From: Phycisphaerae bacterium
GTDB lineage: Bacteria > Planctomycetota > Phycisphaerae > SM23-33
Assembly: GCA_030754715.1 (NCBI GenBank)
Contig: JASLZV010000018.1
Location: 1-12,304, forward strand
DNA: 12,304 nt
Direction of reading: 5' to 3'
A model generated the notes under the pieces. It searched no databases. It worked only from the letters and a program-made list of their open reading frames with translations, and was not told where the DNA came from. Position numbers and translations under genes: made by a program. Shown piece after piece: positions 6,217 through 12,304 of this stretch (positions are counted from its first letter, which is position 1; every line of letters starts with the position of its first letter).

Positions 6217-7089
6217 TTAACGACTGCCAAGTAACCGCTGAGACACGGTTTTTCCAAGTGCGCTTATCGGTACGCTCGGGCGGCCCAATCGTACGTTAGG
6301 CTTGACATGACCGTGAAAGTCCGACCCGCCGCCGACTTCCAGTTTCAGTCGCTTTGCCAGGTCCATGTAAAGGCGGGTCTTGGTGTGGCTGTGGTCGCTG
6401 TGGTACACCTCGATACCGTCCAGACCGGCTGCCTTCAGGTCGCCGGCGACACGCTCCAGTTGGGCGCTATTATCGCACTGCAACTGCATCGGGTGGGCCA
6501 GGGCGGCCAGCCCGCCGGCCTCGTGGATGGCGCTGATGACCTCCGCAGGGCCAAGCCGTTCCTTGTCCACATACGCCAGACCACCGTTGCCGATGTAGCG
6601 GTCGAACGCCTCTTGCGTTGTGCGGACCTGTCCCTTTTGCCGCAGGGCCTCGGCGATGTGAACTCGCCCGACAATCTCACCGCCCCACCGGCCCGCCCCG
6701 GGCGATACAACGGCCAGCACGTCATCCATCTCTATCGCCAGCCCCATCTCCTGGAGCCTCGCGATGATCCTGGGATTGCGGTCGTTGCGGGCGTCTACCA
6801 GTTGCCGGGTCAGCCGGCGCAGCGCCGGCGCCTGATCGTTGATGCCCAGCCCGATGATGTGCAAGGTGCCCGGTGAAAACTTTGCCGACAATTCAATGCC
6901 CGGCACAAAGCATAACTGGGGAAACTCCCCAGCCGCCACGCGGGCCTCGGCTAGCCCCGCGGCTGTATCGTGATCGGTCAAAGCAACAGCCGCCAGCTGC
7001 TGCGCCTCGGCCAGGCGGATCACCTCCGCCGGCGGAAACGCTCCGTCGGAGGCGGTGGAGTGGGTGTGCAGGTCAACAAATCGCCGCAT
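6217..7089 (-). CDS. PHP-domain phosphoesterase (TrpH/YciV-like)
   Basis: PHP-domain metallo-phosphoesterases of this group hydrolyse nucleoside 3',5'-bisphosphates or short RNA 5' ends; the substrate here cannot be told from sequence. From the ATG at 7089 the product has 290 residues. Metal-binding motifs appear in order: DLHTHSTASDG (His8, His10, Asp15), ALTDHD (Asp39, His40), PGIELSA (Glu66), GRVHIAEAL, AHP, EVYHSDHS, and GGSDFHGH near the C-terminus. Family members begin within a few residues of DLHTHS, which favours 7089 over an in-frame ATG at 7152; neither has a clear Shine-Dalgarno. The gene is convergent with lexA, and the end of the UroD-like gene lies just upstream at 7168, so it may be read from the same minus-strand transcript. 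Confidence 0.9.
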   Translation of the reverse strand: MRRFVDLHTHSTASDGAFPPAEVIRLAEAQQLAAVALTDHDTAAGLAEARVAAGEFPQLCFVPGIELSAKFSPGTLHIIGLGINDQAPALRRLTRQLVDARNDRNPRIIARLQEMGLAIEMDDVLAVVSPGAGRWGGEIVGRVHIAEALRQKGQVRTTQEAFDRYIGNGGLAYVDKERLGPAEVISAIHEAGGLAALAHPMQLQCDNSAQLERVAGDLKAAGLDGIEVYHSDHSHTKTRLYMDLAKRLKLEVGGGSDFHGHVKPNVRLGRPSVPISALGKTVSQRLLGSR

Positions 7090-7167
7090 GAGCAAGAGTA
7101 TATCATCACAACGGCCTTTACGCCTGAAGCGTCTCGTGTTCGGGTGGAACATGCCCCCCCGGCTGTC

Positions 7168-8271
7168 TCAGGCGTAAGGCCCGAACTCGTGGTAGGCGTC
7201 GATCAGCGCGAGGATGTTCTCCGTGGGGACATCCGGGAGGATGTTGTGAGCGGTGCCGAAGATGTATCCCCCGCCGGCTCCTATGGTTTTGGCGACCCGC
7301 TGCACATGGCGGCGGACGTCCGCGACGCTGCCGTGGGGCAGGATCTTCTGAATGTCGATGCCACCCTGGAAGCAGAGGTGCCCCCCGAACCGGCTTTTGA
7401 GCTGCCCAAAGTCTTGCCCCATGGCCGAGGGCTGGAGCGACTGGAGGATATCGAGCCCCGCATCAACAAATTCGCCGACGATGTCGGTGACCCGCCCGCA
7501 CGTGTGACACATCGTCTTGGCGTCGAAACTGTGGGCCAGTTCATTGAACCGACTGAAGCGCTCCTTGAAGAACCGCTTATACATATCGATGGACACCCAC
7601 GTGGAGTTTTGGGTTCCCATGTCGTCACCCATGAAGAATATGTCGATGCCCCCGGCGGCGGCTTCGAAAACCAGGCGATTGTACTCCAGATAGTATGCCG
7701 TGATGTGTTCCAGCAGGCATTCGGCCATTGCCGGTTCAAGCGCAAGGTCGGCCATGAACTGCTCCATACCGCGCAGGTACATCGCAGCCTTGAGTTGCGC
7801 GGTGCGGTCCAGCCGGTCGCCGCCAAATATCACCGCGCGGCCCATATCGACAATGGCTTCGCAGGCGGCTTTGACGCCTGAGTAGTCCCACTGCTGAGGA
7901 TCGGGCCATGGGTGTTTTTCGATGTCCGCGATGCCCTGCGCCTCGGCCAGCGGGGAGTGAACCAGATGCTTGTACCGCCACGTATAGGGCCGCCCGTCTT
8001 TTCGTTGCCCCGTCACACAATGCCACTGGCGCCGAACGCCCCATTGATCCTCAAATGTCTCATCGGCGGTCTCGGAGGCATAATTGGCGGCGCCGGGACC
8101 GCGAAAGTAGCGGACGTCCACGTCGAATTTCCGCAGAACCCCCTCGGTATCCGCAACGCCCAGTTCGTCCGCCAGGCGGTCGAAGACCTCGCCCACGGCC
8201 CAGAAGTCTATCGGGATGCGATCCGGCTGCTCACAACCGGCCGCTGCAAGTACGCGCTGTTTACTGTTCAC
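7168..8271 (-). CDS. UroD/MtaA-superfamily methyltransferase-like protein (copy 1)
   Basis: The 367-residue product belongs to the uroporphyrinogen decarboxylase superfamily, which also holds cobamide methyltransferases. Characteristic parts are SKQRVLAAAGCEQPDRIPID at the N-terminus, FFMGDDMGTQN (212-221), MCHTCGRVTDIV with the His256-x-Cys258 metal motif, FQGGIDIQKILPHG (301-314), and YIFGTAHNILPDVPTENILA near the end. It is too divergent from HemE to be called a heme-pathway decarboxylase. At the position where MtaA-type enzymes carry the third zinc ligand Cys it has His342. The GTG at 8271, eight bases after GAGG, fits the family N-terminus. The frame stays open another 720 bases upstream, but that part is antisense to the next gene. 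It is divergent from copy 2 across 165 bases. Confidence 0.88.
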   Translation of the reverse strand: MNSKQRVLAAAGCEQPDRIPIDFWAVGEVFDRLADELGVADTEGVLRKFDVDVRYFRGPGAANYASETADETFEDQWGVRRQWHCVTGQRKDGRPYTWRYKHLVHSPLAEAQGIADIEKHPWPDPQQWDYSGVKAACEAIVDMGRAVIFGGDRLDRTAQLKAAMYLRGMEQFMADLALEPAMAECLLEHITAYYLEYNRLVFEAAAGGIDIFFMGDDMGTQNSTWVSIDMYKRFFKERFSRFNELAHSFDAKTMCHTCGRVTDIVGEFVDAGLDILQSLQPSAMGQDFGQLKSRFGGHLCFQGGIDIQKILPHGSVADVRRHVQRVAKTIGAGGGYIFGTAHNILPDVPTENILALIDAYHEFGPYA

Positions 8272-8436
8272 GATAGCCGCCTCAGTGTCCTGCCCGATCC
8301 CGCAGCCTCGGGACAATTTCAGAATCGTAACCGATCTAGGCGTGGGTTTCACGCACCGTGCCGGCTGTGGCGCTGTAGGCTGCCCTAGCGTGATCGATTT
8401 ACTGGTAGTCTTATGGCCGATGAGAGGAACAGACCA
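8272..8436. promoter_or_regulatory. Divergent intergenic region between UroD-like copies 1 and 2
   Basis: This 165-base region must hold both divergent promoters. On the minus strand, GTGAAA with a 17-base spacer to TACGAT is a weak candidate for copy 1. A small dyad, GCGTG/CACGC with a five-base loop, sits at 8340-8354 and overlaps that -35. No strong plus-strand promoter was seen. Confidence 0.3.
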
Positions 8437-9371
8437 ATGACCCGGCGCGAAATTGTGCGGATAGTCCTTGAAGGAACGCAGCCGCCGTACGTGCCGTGGG
8501 CGTTCGGGTTCACGACAGAGGCCAGGGAGAAACTTGCAGCCTGCGGACGGGACGATCTGTTGCGGGGACATCTTCTGCACTTTAGACATAGTATCGGGTT
8601 CTTTACCGACATCGGCGTAGTCAGCGGCTGTGTTCTGGGCGCACCGACGCTGAAGGGTTACACCTTCCCGGATCCGGCCGATCTTCGCTATTTCGAGGGC
8701 ATGTCCAAAGCCATCGGGTCGGGACGCGACGGGCTGCGGGTGTTCAATATCGGCTTTTCTCTTTATGAGCGGGCCTGGACGTTGCGGGGCATGGAAAACC
8801 TGATGTTGGATTTCATCGAAAATCCCGGCTTCGTCCGTGAACTGATGGGCGCCATAGCCGATTACAACATCGCGCAGATTCGCAAGGCCCTGGAGTATGA
8901 CATTGACGCGGTGCACTTTGGCGATGATTGGGGTCAGCAGTGTGGCCTGCAGATGGGGCCGGCGTTCTGGCGGGAGTTTATCTGTCCACAACTGAAGCGG
9001 ATGTATGGCGTGGTTAAGGACGCCGGCAAGTTTGTTTCAATCCATTCCTGCGGCGACGTGGACGAACTGTTCGACGACCTGATCGGCATTGGCTTGAACT
9101 GTTTCAACCCGTTCCAGCCGGAGGTGATGGACGTGGAGGCACTGCTGAAAAAGTATCGCGGCCGGCCTTCTACGACGGTCTGTCCACGCAGAGGACGCTG
9201 CCTTACGGCACGCCCCAGGACGTGCGCAACGAGACGCGGTGGCTGCTGGAACTGAGGCGCCAGGGTGGTTACATCTTCGCCCCGGCCCACTCGGTACAGG
9301 GCGACGTGCCCCTGGAGAACATGCTGGCCTTCATCGAGACTGTCCGCCGGCAGGATGGCTATCGGGATTGA
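8437..9371 (+). pseudogene. UroD/MtaA-superfamily protein (copy 2), frameshifted near its C-terminus
   Basis: A UroD-like methyltransferase-family protein whose reading frame breaks at about 9166. Codons 1-243 from the ATG at 8437 read normally: MTRREIVRIVLEGTQPPYVP, FGDDWGQQCG at 161-170, and SIHSCGDVDELFDDL with His203 and Cys205. The frame then runs into an Arg/Cys/Thr-rich nonsense tail ending at 9255. In the next frame, 9168-9371 encodes the missing end: FYDGLSTQRTLPYGTPQDVR, then YIFAPAHSVQGDVPLENMLA and a stop. The net change is one base lost (or four) in the GC-rich stretch around 9158-9167. Joined, the protein would have about 311 residues. GAGAGGA eight bases before 8437 supports that start over the ATG at 8413. 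Sequencing error, recent mutation or a rare frameshift cannot be told apart here. Confidence 0.82.
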
Positions 9372-9416
9372 AGCAGCGGCCATAGCGACCTGCGCCGAAG
9401 TTTTCAGACGGAGCCT

Positions 9417-9450
9417 AAAGCAAATGTCCCGCGGCAGGTCATATTGCTTT
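9417..9450. terminator. Possible hairpin between convergent genes
   Basis: AAAGCAA (9417-9423) and TTGCTTT (9444-9450) are perfect inverted arms around a GC-rich centre in the 87-base gap between UroD-like copy 2 and the MtaA-like gene. It is placed where a bidirectional terminator would sit, but there is no proper T-run on either strand. Confidence 0.3.
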
Positions 9451-9458
9451 GCGGGGTG

Positions 9459-10460
9459 CTATTGCCGCGCGCGTCGTCCTATCGAGGCCACTGCCTTGAG
9501 GTTCGCCAGTGGTGTTGTCAGCGGAATCGCGCACTCGGGGCCGATTATATCCATGTCGCTCCCGGCAGCGGCTGCAGCGTCGTCGGCGATCTGCTCGGGA
9601 GTGCTTCTCAGGAGCCTGAAGTTGCTGATCCCCCCCATGAGCGAGAGCCTGTCACCGGCCAGTTTGCGCACCTCCCGGTGCGTTCCGGTCTTCGTGTCCC
9701 AATGAAAGCAGTCCAGATGAGTCTGGGCGATCATGCCGATGCGGTCGCTCGTGTCGCCGCATATGTGCAGGATCACAGGGGCATTGATTTCCTCGGCCAG
9801 CCGGCTGTGCAGCGGCTTGACGAAATCATCGTATGCCTTCGGGCTGCATAGGTCTCGCGTGGCATGGTCTCCCAGCAGTACGCAGTCGGCCCCGGCGTCT
9901 ATCTGCGCGTTGGCGAACTGAACGGTGACGGGTATAAGCCGCTGGAGAATCCGCCGCGTCTTGTCGGGGTCTTCTATGGTGGTAATCAGAAAATTCTCCA
10001 GACCGAAGTAGTGATAACTCTGTGTCCAACCGCCGAAAACCTTGCCGCAAACGGCGGCGTCATCGCCGAGACGTTTCCTTAGAAGCGAAATAGCCTTCAG
10101 CGGGACGCTGCAGCCGGGGCGCTTCAGAAAATCGTTTGGGATCTTTATGTCGTTCGGATCCTCAAAGATGCACTTGCCGCTTTCGGGCATGAGATCGACC
10201 CCGCCCCAGTCAACGTTGCAGCCCATGGCGGCGGCTTCGTGACAAACCGAAAATAGCGGCATCACCACGTCGAAGCCGAGAATCGTGCAGCCGCAGATCG
10301 CCAGAGCGGTCATCTTTTCCGGATCAAGGTGGGCGTCGGGAAAGAATACCCCAACTTCCTCCATCAGATCCTGGCATGCTATGGACGTCCCCGTACCGAA
10401 CACCGTCTGCCCTGAAGAATTGTTCCTGGCGACGGCGTTCATGAAGAGTTTCCTGCCCAC
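9459..10460 (-). CDS. MtaA/CmuA-type zinc methyltransferase (methylcobamide methyltransferase-like)
   Basis: This is a UroD-fold protein closest in style to MtaA/MtbA methylcobamide:CoM methyltransferases, which move a methyl group between a corrinoid protein and a zinc-activated thiol. The zinc site looks complete. In the numbering from the TTG at 10499, LHICGD gives His245 and Cys247, and GPECAIPLTTPLANLKA gives Cys323, matching the H-x-C...C arrangement. Other family-like parts are FGTGTSIACQDLMEEVG near the N-terminus and ADCVLLGDHATRDLCSP in the middle. The start is uncertain. The GTG at 10460 yields a typical GRKLFMNAVAR N-terminus (333 aa). TTG 10499 overlaps the stop of the upstream gene in TTGA. 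ATG 10442 has a good AGGA eight bases before it but cuts into the conserved start. It is the last gene of a three-gene operon. CoM-specific function is not implied. Confidence 0.87.
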   Translation of the reverse strand: MGRKLFMNAVARNNSSGQTVFGTGTSIACQDLMEEVGVFFPDAHLDPEKMTALAICGCTILGFDVVMPLFSVCHEAAAMGCNVDWGGVDLMPESGKCIFEDPNDIKIPNDFLKRPGCSVPLKAISLLRKRLGDDAAVCGKVFGGWTQSYHYFGLENFLITTIEDPDKTRRILQRLIPVTVQFANAQIDAGADCVLLGDHATRDLCSPKAYDDFVKPLHSRLAEEINAPVILHICGDTSDRIGMIAQTHLDCFHWDTKTGTHREVRKLAGDRLSLMGGISNFRLLRSTPEQIADDAAAAAGSDMDIIGPECAIPLTTPLANLKAVASIGRRARQ

Positions 10461-10495
10461 TTTTCTGAAACCTTCTTTTCGCTTCTGATGGTCGA

Positions 10496-11044
10496 TCAAC
10501 CGTGGACCACTTCACCAGGCAGCACGTAAAGCGGCTGGGGATACTTGAAGTCTTTTATTACACGGGCTTTGAAGATGTCAATCTTGCCGTCGGTGTCTAG
10601 GAACTCCTCTTTGATCCATCCGCCGCAGGCCACGCCGACTACGAAACTGTGAACGCCGATGGGCAGTTCTTTGTCGAACTTGCACTCCACCGACGCAACG
10701 CACTCGGCGATGGATGGCGTCTCTATGGTGATGCCGGCCTTGGTGGTAAGGCCCGCCTCGTCCACCTCGCTTTTGTCCTTTGGGATCGGCGAGGCCAGGA
10801 TGGCGATCTTCTTCACCAGATTCGCCCCGGGTACGTTTATAACGAACTCGCCCCCCCGGAGAATGTTGGCGTATGTATGATGAGAGGCTGCAATAGCAAT
10901 GCCCACGTGCGTGGCAGAGAGGTTCGTGTATGCCCCGAATACCCCCGCATTGACGACCTTGGACTCATGCAGCGTGGTGATGATCATCGTCGGCTTGGTG
11001 GCCAGGTATCCCAACGCTTCGGCGGTTTTAACTTCTTTGTACAT
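10496..11044 (-). CDS. Flavin reductase-like, FMN-binding split-barrel protein
   Basis: The 182-residue product matches the flavin-reductase-like (flavoredoxin, COG1853) family, which binds FMN and carries out NAD(P)H- or ferredoxin-linked flavin or electron-transfer reactions. Visible family parts are MIITTLHESKVVNAGVFGAY at the N-terminus, then LSATHVGIAIAASHHTYANI and GGEFVINVPGANLVKKIAIL, and the closing strands near VGVACGGWIKEEFL. No signal peptide is present, so it should be cytoplasmic. AGGAG nine bases before the ATG at 11044 supports the start. It follows the amidohydrolase gene by 39 bases, and its stop overlaps a possible TTG start of the methyltransferase gene, which indicates one operon. 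It may supply electrons to reactivate a cofactor or reduce a substrate; this is inference. Confidence 0.88.
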   Translation of the reverse strand: MYKEVKTAEALGYLATKPTMIITTLHESKVVNAGVFGAYTNLSATHVGIAIAASHHTYANILRGGEFVINVPGANLVKKIAILASPIPKDKSEVDEAGLTTKAGITIETPSIAECVASVECKFDKELPIGVHSFVVGVACGGWIKEEFLDTDGKIDIFKARVIKDFKYPQPLYVLPGEVVHG

Positions 11045-11083
11045 GATTTCTCGCTCCTGCGTTGATTGGAAGCAAACCGGTGA

Positions 11084-11908
11084 TTATGTTGCGGCCTGCT
11101 CCCCCTGGAGGCCAAGAATCCCCGCTGCCGTACCGCCGAGAACTTCTTTTTGGATCTTCTGCGGCAGTTTCAGTTTTGTCATCACTTTCTTGTAGTCGTT
11201 CAACACATCTTCGATCTCATCACACGGGACATCCGACCCGAAGACGATCTTTTCCCAAGCGTGCCTGCCTTGTGGGTCGCGGTAACGGGTCTTGGGCGTC
11301 CACCACAGCAGTTGGCCCAGGAAGGCCGACGGTTTGCATTTGAGAGTGGACCCGGACAGATCGAAGTACAAATTTGGGTTCCACCGGCAAGCCATTGCAG
11401 CCTCTTCGTACCACGGGTTGCCGAAGTGGGCGCCTATGATATTTAGTTGGCCGAACGCCCGGGCGATCGTGTCGAGATAAACCGGCCGGTGGCGGTTGTT
11501 GTTGATGTCGTACGCCTTGTCGTGAGCCCTGCGGGCGACAATACCCAGGTGAAATAACGCCGGTAGCCCATTGGCCTCAAGCCGCGCGTAAACTTCGAAG
11601 AAGTCCTTATCATCATAGTTTCTTGTGGGGTTGATGAACTTCACGCCTTTGAATCCCTGGGCGACGAAGTCATCGATTTTGTTCGGCGGATCTTCGCCCA
11701 GATCAAAATAGGCAAAACCGACGATGGTATCGGGATATTCCTCCATGGCTTTTCTGACTTCATCATTGCCGGCTGTACCTGTCTTGAAGGACCCTTTTCC
11801 GGCCCCAAAGAGGCAGACCTTGGCGATCTTGAGCCGCTTGCATTCAGCAACCAGTTTCCCGGCATAATCCGGCTCGGTCGACAAGTGGTGGTGTACGTCG
11901 ATAATCAT
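11084..11908 (-). CDS. Amidohydrolase-family (Amidohydro_2) metal-dependent hydrolase or decarboxylase
   Basis: A TIM-barrel metal enzyme of the Amidohydro_2 (COG2159) group, whose members hydrolyse or decarboxylate small cyclic or aromatic acids. The 274-residue product has the expected ligands: His6 and His8 in MIIDVHHHLS, His120 in LPALFHLGIV, His161 in IIGAHFGNPWYEEA, and Asp226 in IVFGSDVP. FVAQGFKGVKFINP (81-94) is the usual strand before the barrel centre. The ATG at 11908 puts the metal motif at the very N-terminus, as in the family; GGAG lies ten bases upstream. It is the first gene of the operon with the flavin reductase and the MtaA-like methyltransferase. Substrate is unknown; the context suggests it prepares or finishes a ring or ester substrate in the same pathway. 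Confidence 0.9.
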   Translation of the reverse strand: MIIDVHHHLSTEPDYAGKLVAECKRLKIAKVCLFGAGKGSFKTGTAGNDEVRKAMEEYPDTIVGFAYFDLGEDPPNKIDDFVAQGFKGVKFINPTRNYDDKDFFEVYARLEANGLPALFHLGIVARRAHDKAYDINNNRHRPVYLDTIARAFGQLNIIGAHFGNPWYEEAAMACRWNPNLYFDLSGSTLKCKPSAFLGQLLWWTPKTRYRDPQGRHAWEKIVFGSDVPCDEIEDVLNDYKKVMTKLKLPQKIQKEVLGGTAAGILGLQGEQAAT

Positions 11909-11978
11909 GTGCTATGTTCTCCAGGGCCGGTGTTTCGCCGCTGCAAGCCGACTGCTTCGGGGGTTTGCCGCCGACGTC

Positions 11979-11996
11979 TTACGAAAATTGTCGTAA
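11979..11996. promoter_or_regulatory. 18-bp palindromic operator candidate
   Basis: TTACGAAAATTGTCGTAA is a palindrome with perfect six-base arms; eight of the nine base pairs are complementary. It lies about 12-29 bases downstream of the predicted start of the amidohydrolase operon transcript, a typical position for a repressor site. The regulator itself is not visible in the window. Confidence 0.5.
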
Positions 11997-12014
11997 CAAC
12001 GCAGGCGCAGGAGA

Positions 12015-12042
12015 ATTATAACCGATTCGCCTTGGGTGTTCA
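12015..12042 (-). promoter_or_regulatory. Predicted promoter of the amidohydrolase operon
   Basis: On the minus strand, TGAACA (12037-12042) is followed after 16 bases by a perfect TATAAT (12015-12020). Transcription would start near 12008, giving a leader of about 100 nt to the ATG at 11908. The palindrome at 11979-11996 lies inside this leader. Confidence 0.5.
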
Positions 12043-12058
12043 CGCCCTCTTTTGGCGG

Positions 12059-12083
12059 CCGCGCCGCGGGAACTGCGGCGCGG
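12059..12083. repeat. GC-rich inverted repeat in the divergent region
   Basis: CCGCGCCGC and GCGGCGCGG form a perfect nine-base inverted repeat around a seven-base centre. It lies between the two divergent promoters. No T-run follows, so it is more likely a structural or regulatory element than a terminator of either flanking gene. Confidence 0.45.
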
Positions 12084-12103
12084 TGTTACGTACTGCGCTG
12101 AAG

Positions 12104-12133
12104 TTGGCATACTGGGAAGGAATCTGCTTATAT
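12104..12133 (+). promoter_or_regulatory. Candidate promoter of the DUF2961/GH172 gene
   Basis: TTGGCA (12104-12109), an 18-base spacer and TTATAT (12128-12133) with TGC immediately before it as an extended -10. The same TTGGCA plus TGC arrangement is seen in the promoter at 4313-4341. Transcription would start near 12140, about 65 bases before the ATG. Confidence 0.4.
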
Positions 12134-12205
12134 GGCACTTGCATGGGGCGCTGACCGCCGCCCCGGCGGACGACAAAGGCGCGGCTGAATCCATAGGAGA
12201 AGATT

Positions 12206-12304
12206 ATGTTGGAGCATCTACCACGAATCCAAAATCGCAAGACGAGGCGCTGTTCTTCCTGGGACACCACGGGCAGGAATACCGACGCCTGGATGATCCC
12301 TCCG
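12206..12304 (+). CDS. N-terminus of a DUF2961 (GH172-type) glycoside hydrolase, cut by window edge
   Basis: Only 33 codons are present before the window ends. The reading MLEHLPRIQNRKTRRCSSWD, then TTGRNTDAWMIPP, resembles the start of DUF2961 proteins, which commonly open with a leucine/arginine segment followed by an S-R-R-x-S-S-x-D-x-T-G-x-N-x-D pattern and a P-x-G. Some members of this family (GH172) act on fructose- or arabinose-containing glycans. AGGAG (12195-12199) lies six bases before the ATG, so the start is well supported. It is divergent from the amidohydrolase operon across about 300 bases that hold both promoters. The identification rests on a short stretch, so substrate cannot be guessed. 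Confidence 0.68.
   Translation, partial: MLEHLPRIQNRKTRRCSSWDTTGRNTDAWMIPP

Noticed and set aside
6970..7881. 303-codon plus-strand frame across the PHP and UroD-like genes
   Set aside because: It is antisense to two conserved genes and has no domain of its own.
7168..8271. Calling UroD-like copy 1 hemE (heme-pathway decarboxylase)
   Set aside because: It carries the H-x-C metal motif of the methyltransferase branch and lacks the usual HemE N-terminal signature and heme-gene neighbours.
8272..8991. The minus-strand frame of UroD-like copy 1 stays open 240 codons further upstream
   Set aside because: It is antisense to the conserved coding part of copy 2, has no UroD-like content, and a GTG with GAGG at 8271 gives the normal family start.
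1..12304. CRISPR array, IS element, rRNA or tRNA genes
   Set aside because: No regularly spaced repeats, transposase frame with terminal repeats, conserved rRNA stretches or T-loop sequences were found on either strand by eye.

Overview
The window is GC-rich bacterial chromosome with compact, mixed-strand gene order. The housekeeping genes (nusA, maf, lexA) and the right half suggest a Planctomycetota-like, Phycisphaerae-type bacterium. That half is rich in UroD/MtaA-fold proteins, with an Amidohydro_2 protein and the start of a DUF2961/GH172 glycosidase. The placement rests on gene content and protein style only, because no rRNA or other marker is present.

Left part (1-4146, all minus strand). 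nusA runs off the left edge. It has its own near-consensus promoter about 340 nt upstream and a leader carrying an intrinsic-terminator hairpin about 60 nt before the start codon; no rimP is present upstream. To its right lies a tightly packed, overlapping trio transcribed in the order maf (nucleotide pyrophosphatase), DUF192 secreted or lipoprotein-like protein, and SpoIIE/PP2C-type phosphatase with a receiver-like N-terminal domain.

Middle part (4147-7089). A small 97-aa protein of unknown function sits behind an excellent sigma70-type promoter. A poorly coding stretch with a doubtful ORF follows, then lexA (SOS repressor). A candidate lexA promoter lies far upstream and is followed by an 11-bp-period direct repeat that could be an operator. 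A PHP-domain phosphoesterase is convergent with lexA.

Right part (7168-12304). This is a metabolic island with three different UroD/MtaA-superfamily proteins. Two are divergently transcribed from 8272-8436, and one of these is frameshifted. The third ends a three-gene minus-strand operon: amidohydrolase, flavin-reductase-like protein, MtaA-like zinc methyltransferase. That operon has a promoter with an 18-bp near-perfect palindrome just downstream of the predicted transcription start. A DUF2961/GH172 gene starts divergently on the other side of the same intergenic region and runs off the right edge.

The island plausibly handles methylated or otherwise modified organic compounds through zinc-dependent methyl transfer and a flavin redox step. 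No corrinoid protein or reductive activase is visible here, so substrate and chemistry remain open. The most interesting signals are the nusA leader attenuator, the zinc-site Cys-to-His difference among the three methyltransferase-like proteins, the frameshift, and the palindrome-controlled operon.
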